Assembly: GCF_029893355.1 (NCBI RefSeq) | Contig: NZ_JARZAI010000001.1 | Coordinates: 62,001-126,000 of the forward strand | DNA: 64,000 nt | Reading direction: 5' to 3' | DNA from: Kitasatospora sp. MAA4 | GTDB lineage: Bacteria; Actinomycetota; Actinomycetes; Streptomycetales; Streptomycetaceae | Part shown: in pieces, positions 24,418 to 33,435 of the stretch | Layout of the letters: each line of letters starts with the position of its first letter | How positions within the stretch are numbered: position 1 is the first letter of the stretch | Translations under genes and position numbers: made by a program | The notes under the pieces: generated by a model | Seen by the model: only the letters and a program-made list of their open reading frames with translations | Database searches by the model: none | Told to the model about the DNA's origin: nothing

Positions 24418-25176
24418 TCAGGCGCGGATGACGCGGACGCCGCGTTCGGTGATGGCCTTCTCCTGCTCCGGGCCCAGGGTGTCGTCGGTGACCAGGTCGT
24501 CGATGTCGGCGAGCGGGCAGATCTCGGCGAAGGTGACGCGGCCGATCTTGGTGGTGTCGGCGACGACGACCGACCGGGCGCTGCTGCGCAGGAAGGCGCG
24601 GTCGGTGTGGGCCTCCATCTCGTCGTGGGTGGTGCAGCCCTCGCCGGCGGTGAGGCCGTCCACGCCGATGAAGGCGATGTCCAGGTGGTACTGGCTGAGC
24701 ATGCGCTCGGCGGCCGGGCCGACCAGTTCGTAGCTGGCGGTGCGGGCGTTGCCGCCGATGACGACGAGGCGGATGTCGGATCTGACGATCAGGTCGGCGG
24801 CGATGTTGACCGCGTTGGTGACGATGGTGAGCCCGCTGCGCTCGCTGAGCACGCGGGCGATCTCGGTGACGGTGGTGCCGCCGGTCATGCCCACCACCGC
24901 GCCGTCGGGCACCAGCTGGGCGGCGGCCTGGGCGATCCGGCGCTTCTCCTCCTGCTGGCGGCTGGCCCGGTGGCGCAGCGGGAGTTCCAGATTGACGGGA
25001 CCGGTGACGGCGCCGCCGCGGGTGCGGTGCAGCAGGCCCTGCTCGTGCAGGGTCTGCAGGTCGCGGCGGATCGTCGCCCCCGACACGTCGAGGAGGGCGG
25101 TGAGCGCGTGCACGTCGGCGCTGCCCTCCTTGGCGATGTGGTCAAGGATGCGCGCGATTCGATCAGCTTTGAGCAT
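24418..25176 (-). CDS. DeoR/AgaR-like sugar regulator
   Basis: A 252-residue DeoR-family repressor. HTH: RIARILDHIAKEGSADVHAL and SGATIRRDLQTLHEQGL. Sensor: GMTGGTTVTEIARVL, RLVVIGGNARTASYELVG, DIAFIGVDGL. It lies next to the GH27 gene and the divergent sugar import operon, whose ROK, PfkB and aldolase genes recall agaR/gatR-controlled galactosamine or galactitol systems. It is the likely local repressor, sensing a phosphorylated hexose. The start at ATG 25176 lacks a strong ribosome site. Confidence 0.82.
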   Translation of the reverse strand: MLKADRIARILDHIAKEGSADVHALTALLDVSGATIRRDLQTLHEQGLLHRTRGGAVTGPVNLELPLRHRASRQQEEKRRIAQAAAQLVPDGAVVGMTGGTTVTEIARVLSERSGLTIVTNAVNIAADLIVRSDIRLVVIGGNARTASYELVGPAAERMLSQYHLDIAFIGVDGLTAGEGCTTHDEMEAHTDRAFLRSSARSVVVADTTKIGRVTFAEICPLADIDDLVTDDTLGPEQEKAITERGVRVIRA

Positions 25177-25205
25177 GGGGTGAGTGTAGTCCCGGATCGA
25201 GGGGA

Positions 25206-25230
25206 GGCCCCGGGCCTGTGGCCCGGGGCC
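25206..25230. terminator. 11-bp GC hairpin after GH27 gene
   Basis: GGCCCCGGGCC (25206-25216) pairs perfectly with 25220-25230 around the loop TGT, between the end of the alpha-galactosidase gene and the DeoR start. Confidence 0.75.
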
Positions 25231-25249
25231 GTGCGGGGTCAGGCGGGGG

Positions 25250-27241
25250 TCAGGCGGCGGGCGGGGTGCTGAACGGGGCGGCCCAGGTCTGGTTGGTCTG
25301 GACGTTGGGGGAGGCGCCGCAGCTGTAGAGGTCGACGGGGGTGCCGCTGGTGGTGGTCGTGCCGCTGTAGACGTCCAGGCACTGGGTGGTGCCGGCGAGC
25401 GTCAGGTTGCCGTCCCGGTTGTAGGTCCAGGTCTGGTTGCCGGGCGAGCTGCCGCAGGGGGCGACGCCGGCCCAGCGGCCGGACTGGCCGTTGAGGGCGC
25501 CGGTGCTGGTGCCGCTCTGGGCGGTGAGGCAGAGGCTGCCGGCGCCGGTCTGCATCAGCTGGACGGAGCCGTCGGCGTTGCGCTGCCACTGCTGGTTGGA
25601 GTTGCCGGTGCAGGGATACACGTCGACGGGGTTGTTCACGGCGGTGCCGGAGGCGTGGTTGTCCAGGCAGAGCGAGGCCTTGCCCCAGTCGTCGCGGGAG
25701 GCGGTGATCTGGCCGCGCGGGGTGGTGGTGCCGCAGCCGGACTGCGGGGTGATCTTCAGCATCGCGTTGTCGTGCGAGGCGATGTTCAGCGCGACCGTGC
25801 CCGTCGAGGTGCTGGTGCTGTGCGCCCACAGATCGCGCACGTCGTAGCCGCAGCCGGCGCCCGAGAAGCCGAGGCTCGCCAGCGAGAGCGTGTACGGGAC
25901 GGTCGCGGGGCCCTTGTTGAGGACGACCACTGCGCGGCTGCCGTCGGCCAGCGGCTTGACGACCACGTCGACGCCGCTGTCGGCGGCGGGGGAGCCGTCG
26001 GCGTTGGCGGCGCCGCCGGAGACCCGGTAGCCGCCGGCGCCCAGCGGGTCCTGGTCGACCGCGATGACCTCGGAGTTGCCGAGGATCGCGACGGAGGCGT
26101 TGAGGTGCGCGGCCTCGGCCGGGTGCGCGGCGATGTAGGAGGGCTCGAACTTGCGGGCGTCGGTGCTGATCACCAGCGGGGCGGCCAGCGAGGAGAAGAG
26201 CGCCAGCTGGCTGCGCTCCTCGGCGGTGGTCATGCCGTTGTCGCCGATCAGCAGCATGTCGGCGTCGTTCCAGGTGCCGGGGCCCTGGTAGCGGCTGAGC
26301 TCCAGGGTGTTGTCGAAGCTCTGGTAGGCGCCGAAGTTGTAGCCGCCGCTGGGCAGCGCCTGGTTCCAGGGGTCCTTGCCGTCGCCGTAGTTCCAGATGT
26401 CCGGGCCCACCCGCCAGAGCTGGCCGAGGCCGCGGACCGAGTCCATCGAGGCGAACTTGGCGCCGCCGTTGCCGAGTCCGGCCGGTGCGGAGATGTTGAA
26501 CATGACGTTGGGGGTGGGGGTGCCGGCGTTGTCGGCGTTGGTGACGGCGGTGTTCAGGTCGCCGGACATCCGCGCGTCCAGGGTGGGAATCGGCTCCTGG
26601 GGGCCGCAGTTGTCGTACTTCAGCTCGTCGACGCCCCAGGAGACCAGGGAGTTGGCGTCGGCCTGCTCGTGGTACTCGCTGCCGTTGGCTTCGTTGGGGG
26701 CGGTCGGCGCGGCGGTGCTGCAGGTGTGCGTGCCGGAGGTCTCGTAGATGCCGAACTTGGCGCCGAGGCTGTGCAGGTAGTTGCCGTAGGCGGTGAGCTC
26801 GTAGTCGAAGCCGGGCTGCTGGGTGGCGTCGCGGACGTCGGTGGCGCCGCCCCAGTTGAGGGCGCCGTGCAGGTAGCCGGAGCTGTTGCGGTACATCCAG
26901 CAGTCGTCCACGGTGATCGACTTGTAGCCGGCGGCGATCAGTCCGGCGTCGGACAGGCCCTTGGCGTTGTCCTCCATGTACTGCTGGAACGAGTAGCTGA
27001 GCTGCGGCGATCCGTCCAAGGGCGCCTGCGGCGTGCAGGTGGCGCGGGACCAGTTGTTGAAGCCCATCGGCGGGACCGGGGCGATCGGGGTGTTCGGGAC
27101 GGCGACCGAGGAGAAGTTCGCGGCCGGCGCGCTGACGCCGTCGTTGGCGGTGGCCGGGACGGTGCCGAGCAGGCACGCGGCCGGGACGAGAGCGGCGGTC
27201 AGGGCCGCGACGAGTGGGGTTCGGAGCGATCTACGTGCCAC
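25250..27241 (-). CDS. Secreted GH27 alpha-galactosidase with ricin-type lectin domain
   Basis: A 663-residue exported glycosidase. Signal peptide 1-32 (ARRSLRTPLVAALTAALVP...). The GH27 barrel follows from PMGFNNWS, with VDDCW, the nucleophile Asp near residue 210 in ELKYDNCG and the acid/base Asp in GTWNDADML. A beta-sandwich linker comes next, then a C-terminal ricin-B trefoil (~530-660) with QxW repeats NQQWQ, NQTWTY and NQTWAA. GH27 removes terminal alpha-galactose, or alpha-GalNAc in some members. GTG 27241 has GAAGGAG 9 bases upstream; the longer frame has a non-homologous basic start. It diverges from the sugar importer, which likely takes up its product. Confidence 0.88.
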   Translation of the reverse strand: MARRSLRTPLVAALTAALVPAACLLGTVPATANDGVSAPAANFSSVAVPNTPIAPVPPMGFNNWSRATCTPQAPLDGSPQLSYSFQQYMEDNAKGLSDAGLIAAGYKSITVDDCWMYRNSSGYLHGALNWGGATDVRDATQQPGFDYELTAYGNYLHSLGAKFGIYETSGTHTCSTAAPTAPNEANGSEYHEQADANSLVSWGVDELKYDNCGPQEPIPTLDARMSGDLNTAVTNADNAGTPTPNVMFNISAPAGLGNGGAKFASMDSVRGLGQLWRVGPDIWNYGDGKDPWNQALPSGGYNFGAYQSFDNTLELSRYQGPGTWNDADMLLIGDNGMTTAEERSQLALFSSLAAPLVISTDARKFEPSYIAAHPAEAAHLNASVAILGNSEVIAVDQDPLGAGGYRVSGGAANADGSPAADSGVDVVVKPLADGSRAVVVLNKGPATVPYTLSLASLGFSGAGCGYDVRDLWAHSTSTSTGTVALNIASHDNAMLKITPQSGCGTTTPRGQITASRDDWGKASLCLDNHASGTAVNNPVDVYPCTGNSNQQWQRNADGSVQLMQTGAGSLCLTAQSGTSTGALNGQSGRWAGVAPCGSSPGNQTWTYNRDGNLTLAGTTQCLDVYSGTTTTSGTPVDLYSCGASPNVQTNQTWAAPFSTPPAA

Positions 27242-27607
27242 GGGGGTGGGCTCCTTCGAGCGGGGAGGGTGTGCTCGTCGGCGGCTGTCGGCGCGTGGGG
27301 CTGCCGAACGGGCCTGCGCACGCCGTGCGCTGAGGCAGGCTGGGCTTGACGAGTGGGTGACATAATCTGCGCATAAATGGCAGCCCGTCAACAGGAACGC
27401 GCAAGTGGGCATCGAAGCGCGCGGAACGTGGCGGATCGGCTGCCGCGATCGCAACAGTCCAGTAACGACGTCTGGACCTGGGCGTCTGCCTCGTGAATAC
27501 TCCGTGGCGCAGCGGAGTCCAGTTCGGAACTGCTCGAAAGATGCCAGGTCTGAGCAGAATCAAACAGAGAGCGCCACTGAGGCGCGGGTGCGAAGGCGGT
27601 AACGGCA
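27242..27607. promoter_or_regulatory. Divergent control region, GH27 / sugar importer
   Basis: These 366 bases contain no supported gene. They must hold promoters for both the GH27 gene and the import operon. An inverted pair GTCCAG (27457-27462) / CTGGAC (27472-27477) and an AT-richer patch near 27360-27385 (CATAATCTGCGCATAAATGG) are candidate regulator and promoter sites. The DeoR-type repressor beside it is the natural candidate to bind here. Confidence 0.45.
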
Positions 27608-28882
27608 GTGAACAAGCGTGTGCTCGGTATGGCAGCGGTCTGTGCGGTCGGTGCCCTCACCCTCAGTGCCTGCGGCAGCAGCGGCGGCGGATCCGGTTCC
27701 TCGGCCTCGGGGCCGGTGACGCTCAAGCTGGTGGCGGCCGACTACGGGGACAAGGCGTCCAACAGCTCCACGCTCTACTGGAACGACCTGGCGAAGGCGT
27801 TCGAGGCGGCGAACCCGACCATCAAGGTCGATGTCCAGGTGATCAACTGGAACGACATCGACAAGCAGGTCAAGACGATGATCCAGAGCGGCAACATGCC
27901 CGACGTCCTGCAGACCGGCGGCTACGCCGACAAGGTCGCGGACAACCTGCTCTACCCCGCCTCCGACGTGCTCTCCACCACCACCGCCGGCACCTTCATC
28001 GACAGCTTCGCCAGGGCAGGCCAGGTCGGCGGCGTTCAGTACGGCATCCCGTTCGTCTCCTCGGCCCGCGCCTTCTTCTACAACAAGGCGATCTTCACGC
28101 AGGCCGGCATCACCGCGCCGCCGCAGACCTGGGCGGACGTCGCCGCCGACGCCGCGCTGATCAAGGCCAAGGTTCCCGGTGTCACCCCGTACGCGCTGCC
28201 GCTGGGGCCGGAGGAGGCGCAGGGCGAGAGCATGATCTGGGAGCTGGGCAACGGGGGTGGCCCGACCGACAGTTCGGGCAAGTACGCGCTGAACAGCCAG
28301 GCGAACGTCGACACCTTCAGCTGGCTGAAGTCCAACCTGGTCGACCCGGGCCTGACCTACGCCAACCCGGCCAGCACCGACCGCAAGACCGCCTTCGCGG
28401 ACTTCGCGGCGGGCAAGGCCGCGATGCTCAACGGCCACCCGTCGCTGATCCAGATGTCCACGGACGGCAAGGTCGACTACGGTGTGGCGCCGATCCCCGG
28501 CAAGGCGGGCGCGCTCAAGTCCACGCTGGGTGTGGCGGACTGGATGATGGCGTTCAAGAAGAACGGCCACAAGGACCAGATCAAGGCGTTCCTGGACTTC
28601 GCGTACTCCGAGCAGAACACGCAGAAGTTCGACGAGGAGTACAACCTGATGCCGGTCACCCAGGACACCCTCCAGGCGATGACCAGCAGCGGCAAGCACC
28701 AGGACCTCCAGCCGTTCTTCGCGCTGCTGCCGCAGGCCGCGTTCTACCCGCTGGGCGACACCACCTGGGACACCGTCTCCGCGCAGATCAAGCAGAGCAT
28801 CGGCACCGCCGTCAGCGGCGACCCGGCCAAGGTGCTCGGCGACCTTCAGAAGAAGGCCCAGGACGCCGTCGCCAACAAGTAA
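27608..28882 (+). CDS. Sugar ABC transporter substrate-binding lipoprotein
   Basis: A 424-residue extracellular solute-binding protein (family 1). Lipoprotein signal with lipobox LSAC, Cys22, then a Gly/Ser linker. Family marks are ADKVADNLLYP, YGIPFVSSARAFFYNKAIF and AAMLNGHPSLIQM. It captures a mono- or oligosaccharide outside the membrane and hands it to the two permeases downstream. No ATPase gene is in the operon, as is usual in Streptomyces, where MsiK energises many sugar importers. GTG start. A hairpin follows the gene, which typically keeps binding-protein mRNA higher than that of the permeases. Confidence 0.88.
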   Translation: MNKRVLGMAAVCAVGALTLSACGSSGGGSGSSASGPVTLKLVAADYGDKASNSSTLYWNDLAKAFEAANPTIKVDVQVINWNDIDKQVKTMIQSGNMPDVLQTGGYADKVADNLLYPASDVLSTTTAGTFIDSFARAGQVGGVQYGIPFVSSARAFFYNKAIFTQAGITAPPQTWADVAADAALIKAKVPGVTPYALPLGPEEAQGESMIWELGNGGGPTDSSGKYALNSQANVDTFSWLKSNLVDPGLTYANPASTDRKTAFADFAAGKAAMLNGHPSLIQMSTDGKVDYGVAPIPGKAGALKSTLGVADWMMAFKKNGHKDQIKAFLDFAYSEQNTQKFDEEYNLMPVTQDTLQAMTSSGKHQDLQPFFALLPQAAFYPLGDTTWDTVSAQIKQSIGTAVSGDPAKVLGDLQKKAQDAVANK

Positions 28883-28891
28883 GCCCCCGGA

Positions 28892-28924
28892 CGCGGGCGG
28901 AGGGGCACACCCCCACCGCCCGCG
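28892..28924 (+). terminator. Hairpin between binding-protein and permease genes
   Basis: CGCGGGCGG (28892-28900) pairs with CCGCCCGCG (28916-28924) around a 15-base loop, immediately after the binding-protein stop. Such intra-operon hairpins stabilise the upstream message or attenuate the downstream genes. Confidence 0.6.
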
Positions 28925-28948
28925 CCTCCCGCACGGAAGGCACCACCC

Positions 28949-29869
28949 GTGTCCCACACCCCCACCGCCCCCTCGCGGGGCGCACCGGCGCGACGGCGCG
29001 CCGGGCTGGTCAGCCTGGGCCCGCTGCCGTGGATCGCGCCGGCGATCCTGCTGATCGCGCTGGTCGTCCTGTGGCCGGTCTACGAGATGGTCCACACCTC
29101 GTTCCTGCGGATCAGCAGCAGCGGGTTCGTCCGCGGCTCGGCCGGCCTGGACAAGTACCGCAAGCTCTTCGCCGAGACCGACCTCGGCCATGTGCTGACC
29201 GCCACCGTCCTCTGGACGCTGGTCGTCGTCACGCTCACCATGGTCCTGTCGCTGGCGCTGGCGCAGCTGTTCAACCAGGAGTTCCCCGGCCGCCGCCTGA
29301 CCCGCTGGGCGCTGATCGCGCCGTGGGCCGCCTCCGTGCTGATGACCGCCATCGGCTTCAAGTGGATGCTCAACCAGACCGCCGGCGTGCTGAACACCGC
29401 GATGACCGACCTCGGCCTGATCAACAGCCCCAAGGACTGGCTCGGTGACCCGAACACCGCCTGGCCCTGGATGATGTTCGTCGCGGTCTTCGTCTCGCTG
29501 CCGTTCACCACCTACACCCTGCTGGCCGGCCTGCAGACCGTTCCCGCCGAGGTCTACGAGGCCGCCCGCGTCGACGGCGCGAGCACCTGGCAGACGTACC
29601 GCAAGATCACCCTGCCGTTGCTGCGCCCGGCCTTCCTGGTCGGCGTCGTGATCAACCTGATCAACGTCTTCAACTCCTTCCCGATCATCTGGGGCATGAC
29701 CCAGGGCGGTCCCGCCAGCGCCACGGCCACCACCACCGTCTTCATGTACCAGCTCAAGGACACCGACATCGGCGAGTCCGCCGCCATGTCGGTGGTCAAC
29801 TTCGCGCTGGTCGTGGTGATGGTCCTGGTCTTCCTCAAGGTCAGCCGCTGGAACGAGGAGGAGAGCTGA
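28949..29869 (+). CDS. Sugar ABC transporter permease (MalF-type)
   Basis: A 306-residue permease with six membrane segments beginning at PWIAPAILLIALVVLWPVYEM. The EAA loop reads VYEAARVDGASTWQTYRKITLPLLRP, the site that docks the ATPase. It pairs with the next gene, whose ATG overlaps this stop by one base. GTG start with GGAAGG upstream. Confidence 0.88.
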   Translation: MSHTPTAPSRGAPARRRAGLVSLGPLPWIAPAILLIALVVLWPVYEMVHTSFLRISSSGFVRGSAGLDKYRKLFAETDLGHVLTATVLWTLVVVTLTMVLSLALAQLFNQEFPGRRLTRWALIAPWAASVLMTAIGFKWMLNQTAGVLNTAMTDLGLINSPKDWLGDPNTAWPWMMFVAVFVSLPFTTYTLLAGLQTVPAEVYEAARVDGASTWQTYRKITLPLLRPAFLVGVVINLINVFNSFPIIWGMTQGGPASATATTTVFMYQLKDTDIGESAAMSVVNFALVVVMVLVFLKVSRWNEEES

Positions 29870-30702
29870 TGAGCCGCCGGAAGAAGACCCTCAAGCCCCG
29901 CACCCTGGTCATCGCCTCTGTGGCCTGGCTGCTCGCCGCGCTCTTCCTGCTCCCGTACGCCGAGATGGTCATCACCGCCCTGCGCCCGGCCGACGAACTG
30001 CGCGACCCCGGCTACCTGCCGCACCACTTCGCCTGGTCCAACTTCATCAACGTGTGGAGCGACTCCACCCTCGGCGACAACCTCAGGGTCACCCTGCTGG
30101 TCGCTGGCGGCTCGACCCTGCTCGCCCTCGCCGTCGCACTGCCCGCCGCCTACTACACCGCCCGCATCAGGTACCGCGGCCGCAAGTACTTCCTGCTGCT
30201 CGTCCTGGTCACCCAGATGTTCCAGCCCACCTCGCTGCTGGTCGGCCTCTACCGCGAGTTCTTCCAGCTGAACATGCTCAACTCCATCTGGACACTGGTC
30301 ATCTGCAACGCCGCCTTCAACCTGGCCTTCGCCATCTGGATCCTCACCGCCTACATCGCCTCCATACCCGTGGAGTTGGAGGAGGCCGCGATGATCGACG
30401 GCCTCGGCCGGATCGGCGCGCTGCGCCGCGTCGTCCTGCCGCTGGCGATGCCCGGCGTCGTCACCGCCGTCATCTTCACCTTCATCTCGGCGTGGAACGA
30501 GTTCGTGATGGGCCTGACGCTGTCCACCGTTCCGGCCAGCCAGCCGCTGACGGTCGGGATCAACAGCTTCATCGGCGACTACACCGTCCAGTGGAACTAC
30601 CTCTTCGCCGGCTCGGTCATCGCCATCGTCCCGGTGGTCGTGCTCTTCGCCTTCATCGAGCGCCAGGTCGTCTCCGGCCTGACCGCCGGATCCGTCAAGT
30701 AA
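29869..30702 (+). CDS. Sugar ABC transporter permease (MalG-type)
   Basis: A 277-residue permease with six membrane segments. Its EAA loop is LEEAAMIDGLGRIGALRRVVLPLAMPG, followed by WNEFVMGLTL and GSVIAIVPVVVLFAFIERQVVSGLTAGSVK, the standard MalG-like end. The start overlaps the preceding stop. It completes the membrane channel of the importer. Confidence 0.88.
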   Translation: MSRRKKTLKPRTLVIASVAWLLAALFLLPYAEMVITALRPADELRDPGYLPHHFAWSNFINVWSDSTLGDNLRVTLLVAGGSTLLALAVALPAAYYTARIRYRGRKYFLLLVLVTQMFQPTSLLVGLYREFFQLNMLNSIWTLVICNAAFNLAFAIWILTAYIASIPVELEEAAMIDGLGRIGALRRVVLPLAMPGVVTAVIFTFISAWNEFVMGLTLSTVPASQPLTVGINSFIGDYTVQWNYLFAGSVIAIVPVVVLFAFIERQVVSGLTAGSVK

Positions 30703-30713
30703 GGAGTCGCGAC

Positions 30714-31685
30714 GTGTTCTCCGAGGGCCGGGAGGCCGGCGAGTGCGTGATCGCCCTGGACGTCGGCGGCACCGCCATGAAGGGCGCGCTGCTCGACCGC
30801 GAGCTCAGGCCGCTGCTGACGATGCGCCGCCCGACCCCTCGGGCCGCCGGCCCGGACGCGGTGCTGGACGAGATCGCCGCCACCCTGACCGAGCTCGCCC
30901 GGCAGGCGTCGTTGCGGCAGTTGACGGTACGTCAGGCCGGAGTGGTGGTCCCCGGCATCGTCGACGAGGATCTCGCCCGGGCCGTCTACTCGGCGAACAT
31001 CGGCTGGCGTGATCTGGCGCTGGCCGAGTTGCTGGAGCAACGCACGGCGCTGCCAGTGGTGTTGGGTCACGACGTGCGGGCCGGCGGGTACGCGGAGGCG
31101 GTGCTCGGGGCCGCTCGCGGCGCCCGGGACGTGCTGTTCGTCGCGATCGGCACGGGCATCGCCGCCGCCGTGATCAGCGACGGACGTCCGCTGCGGGCCG
31201 GCGGCTACGCCGGTGAACTGGGCCACCTGGTGGTCGAGTCGGACGGCGCACCGTGCGGCTGCGGCGCCCGCGGCTGCCTGGAGACGGTCGCCTCCGCCTC
31301 GGCCGTCGCCGCCGCCTACACCGTCCGCACCGGACGCGCCGTCGAAGGCGCCGACCAGGTCGCAGCTCTGGTGGAGTACGGCGACCCCGACGCCCGCGCC
31401 GTCTGGCAGCGCGCCGCCGGAGCACTGGCCGGCGCGCTCGCCGTCGCGAGCACGCTGCTCGCCCCCGAACTGATCGTCCTCGGCGGCGGGCTCGCCGAGG
31501 CCGACGACCTGCTGCTCGAACCCGTCCGCGCCGCCCTGGCCGAGCAGTTGACGTTCCAGCGCCGCCCGCGCCTGGTGCGCGCGGTGCTCGGCGACGAGGC
31601 CGGCTGCCTGGGCGCCGGCCTGCACGCCTGGCAGGCCGTGGGCGAGTCCGCGACCACCTTCACGACGGGGGCCCTGGCACCGTGA
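30714..31685 (+). CDS. ROK-family sugar kinase
   Basis: A 323-residue kinase. The ATP phosphate-1 motif is ALDVGGTAMKGALLD, the catalytic region has GHDVRAGGYAEAVLGA, then AIGTGIAAAVI, GELGHLVVE and the zinc motif CGCGARGCLE. ROK kinases phosphorylate glucose, GlcNAc, GalNAc or related sugars at C6. Lacking an N-terminal HTH, it is an enzyme, not a repressor. GTG 30714 has AAGGAG 8 bases upstream. Within this operon it would make hexose-6-phosphate from the imported sugar. The next gene overlaps its stop (GTGA). Confidence 0.87.
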   Translation: MFSEGREAGECVIALDVGGTAMKGALLDRELRPLLTMRRPTPRAAGPDAVLDEIAATLTELARQASLRQLTVRQAGVVVPGIVDEDLARAVYSANIGWRDLALAELLEQRTALPVVLGHDVRAGGYAEAVLGAARGARDVLFVAIGTGIAAAVISDGRPLRAGGYAGELGHLVVESDGAPCGCGARGCLETVASASAVAAAYTVRTGRAVEGADQVAALVEYGDPDARAVWQRAAGALAGALAVASTLLAPELIVLGGGLAEADDLLLEPVRAALAEQLTFQRRPRLVRAVLGDEAGCLGAGLHAWQAVGESATTFTTGALAP

Positions 31686-32617
31686 TTCTGACCGTCACCC
31701 TCAACGCGGCCCTGGACGTCACCTACTTCGTGGACGCCCTGGTCCCGCGCAGCTCACACCGCGTCGACACGGTGCACGAACGCGCCGGCGGCAAGGGCGT
31801 CAATGTGGCCCGGGTGCTCGCTGCGCTCGGGCAGCCGACCGCGGTGACCGGCCTGGCCGGCGGCCCGACGGGCGCGCTGCTGCGCGCCGAACTGCACGCC
31901 GCCGGCCTGCGCGACGAACTCGTCCCGGTGGCCGGCGACTCCCGGCGCACCCTGACCGTGGTCTCCCGCCAGGACGGCGACGCCACCGTCTTCAACCAGG
32001 CCGGGCCACTGGTCCAGCCCGCCGAATGGGCGGCCTTCACCGACCGCTACGCCCAACTGGTGTGCGACGCCGACGTCGTGGTGCTCGCCGGCAGCCTCCC
32101 GCCCGGCCCGCCCGAGGACGCCTACGCGCGGCTCGTCACGCTCGCCGCGGCGGCGGGCGCGGTCACCGTGCTGGACACCAGCGGCCCGGCGCTGCTTGCC
32201 GCGCTGGCGGCCGGACCCGACGTGGTCAAGCCCAATACCGCCGAACTCACCGCCGTCACCGGCGAGTTCGAGATCGGCCCGGCCGCCGCCCGGCTGCGCG
32301 CGCTGGGCGCCCGTACCGTGGTTGCCTCGGACGGCCCGGCGGGGCTGCACGCGATCACCCCGCACGGCAGCTGGCACGCCACGCCACCCGAGCGGCTGGC
32401 CGGCAACCCGACCGGCGCGGGCGACGCCTGCGTGGCCGCACTCGCCGCCGGACTCGCGGCCGGCACGCCGTGGCCCGAGATCCTGCGCGAAGCCGTCGCG
32501 CTGTCCGCCGCCGCCGTCCCCTGCCCGGTCGCCGGCGACTTCGACGCCGACACCTACCACCGCCTGCGCAGCACCGTTCCCGTGGAGGAAGTCCATGCCG
32601 CTCACCCCGACCGCTGA
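31682..32617 (+). CDS. PfkB-family 1-phosphofructokinase/tagatose-6-phosphate kinase
   Basis: A 311-residue PfkB kinase: TVTLNAALDVTYFVD at the start, ERAGGKGVNVARVLAALG as first signature, LAGSLPPGPP, and the second signature NPTGAGDACVAALAAGL with catalytic Asp. Close relatives are fructose-1-phosphate kinase and tagatose-6-phosphate kinase. Followed directly by a GatY-like aldolase, the tagatose role is attractive: it would make tagatose-1,6-bisphosphate. It overlaps the ROK stop, and its own end overlaps the aldolase start by 23 bases. Confidence 0.85.
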   Translation: MILTVTLNAALDVTYFVDALVPRSSHRVDTVHERAGGKGVNVARVLAALGQPTAVTGLAGGPTGALLRAELHAAGLRDELVPVAGDSRRTLTVVSRQDGDATVFNQAGPLVQPAEWAAFTDRYAQLVCDADVVVLAGSLPPGPPEDAYARLVTLAAAAGAVTVLDTSGPALLAALAAGPDVVKPNTAELTAVTGEFEIGPAAARLRALGARTVVASDGPAGLHAITPHGSWHATPPERLAGNPTGAGDACVAALAAGLAAGTPWPEILREAVALSAAAVPCPVAGDFDADTYHRLRSTVPVEEVHAAHPDR

Positions 32618-33428
32618 GATCACCCGCGCCGCCGTTTCGAGCGCCGTCGGCGTCGGCGCGTTCAACGTCGTCCAGATCGAGCACGCCCAGGCCATCGCCG
32701 CAGGCGCGGTGGCGGCCGGGCGCCCGGTGATCCTGCAGATCAGCGAGAACACCGCCCGCTACCACGGCGGTCTCGAACCGATCGCGCTGGCCACCCTGGC
32801 GATAGCCCGGTCCGCGAGCGTCCCGGTGGCCGTCCACCTGGACCACGCCGAGTCGGCCGACCTGGTCCGCGAGGCCGTCAAACTCGGCTTCACGTCCGTC
32901 ATGTTCGACGCCGCCACGCTCCCGTACGAGGAGAACGTCGCCGCCACCCGCGAGATCACCGAGCACTGCCACCGGCACGGCGTCTTCGTGGAGGCCGAGC
33001 TCGGCGAGGTCGGCGGCAAGGACGGCGCCCACGCCCCCGGCGTGCGCACCGACCCCGAGGAGGCGGCCGCCTTTGTCGCCGCCACCGGCGTGGACGCGCT
33101 CGCGGTGGCGGTCGGCAGCTCGCACGCGATGCTCACCCGCGACGCCGTCCTCGACTACGCGCTGATCGCCCGGCTGCGCGAGGCAGTCAGCGTCCCGCTG
33201 GTGCTGCACGGCTCCTCCGGCGTGGACGACCAGGGCCTGACGCGAGCCGTCGCGGCGGGCATGACCAAGGTCAACGTCTCCACCCACCTCAACAAGGCGT
33301 TCACCCGCGCCGTCCGCGACCACCTGGACGCCCACCCCGCGACGGCCGACCCGCGCAAGTACCTCGGCCCGGCGCGCGACGCGGTGGCGGCGGAGGTGGC
33401 CCGCCTGCTGGCGGTGCTGAGCTCCTGA
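32595..33428 (+). CDS. Class II bisphosphate aldolase (GatY/KbaY/FbaA family)
   Basis: A 277-residue zinc aldolase. GAFNVVQIEHAQAI opens the barrel; VHLDHAES carries a zinc His, VEAELGEVGGKDG the next strand, VLHGSSGVDDQGL another zinc His, and KVNVSTHLNKAF binds phosphate. It would split tagatose- or fructose-1,6-bisphosphate into two triose phosphates. GGAGGAA lies upstream of ATG 32595, inside the PfkB gene. It ends the operon and meets the convergent NRPS gene after only 7 bases. Confidence 0.87.
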   Translation: MPLTPTAEITRAAVSSAVGVGAFNVVQIEHAQAIAAGAVAAGRPVILQISENTARYHGGLEPIALATLAIARSASVPVAVHLDHAESADLVREAVKLGFTSVMFDAATLPYEENVAATREITEHCHRHGVFVEAELGEVGGKDGAHAPGVRTDPEEAAAFVAATGVDALAVAVGSSHAMLTRDAVLDYALIARLREAVSVPLVLHGSSGVDDQGLTRAVAAGMTKVNVSTHLNKAFTRAVRDHLDAHPATADPRKYLGPARDAVAAEVARLLAVLSS

Positions 33429-33435
33429 AACGCGG

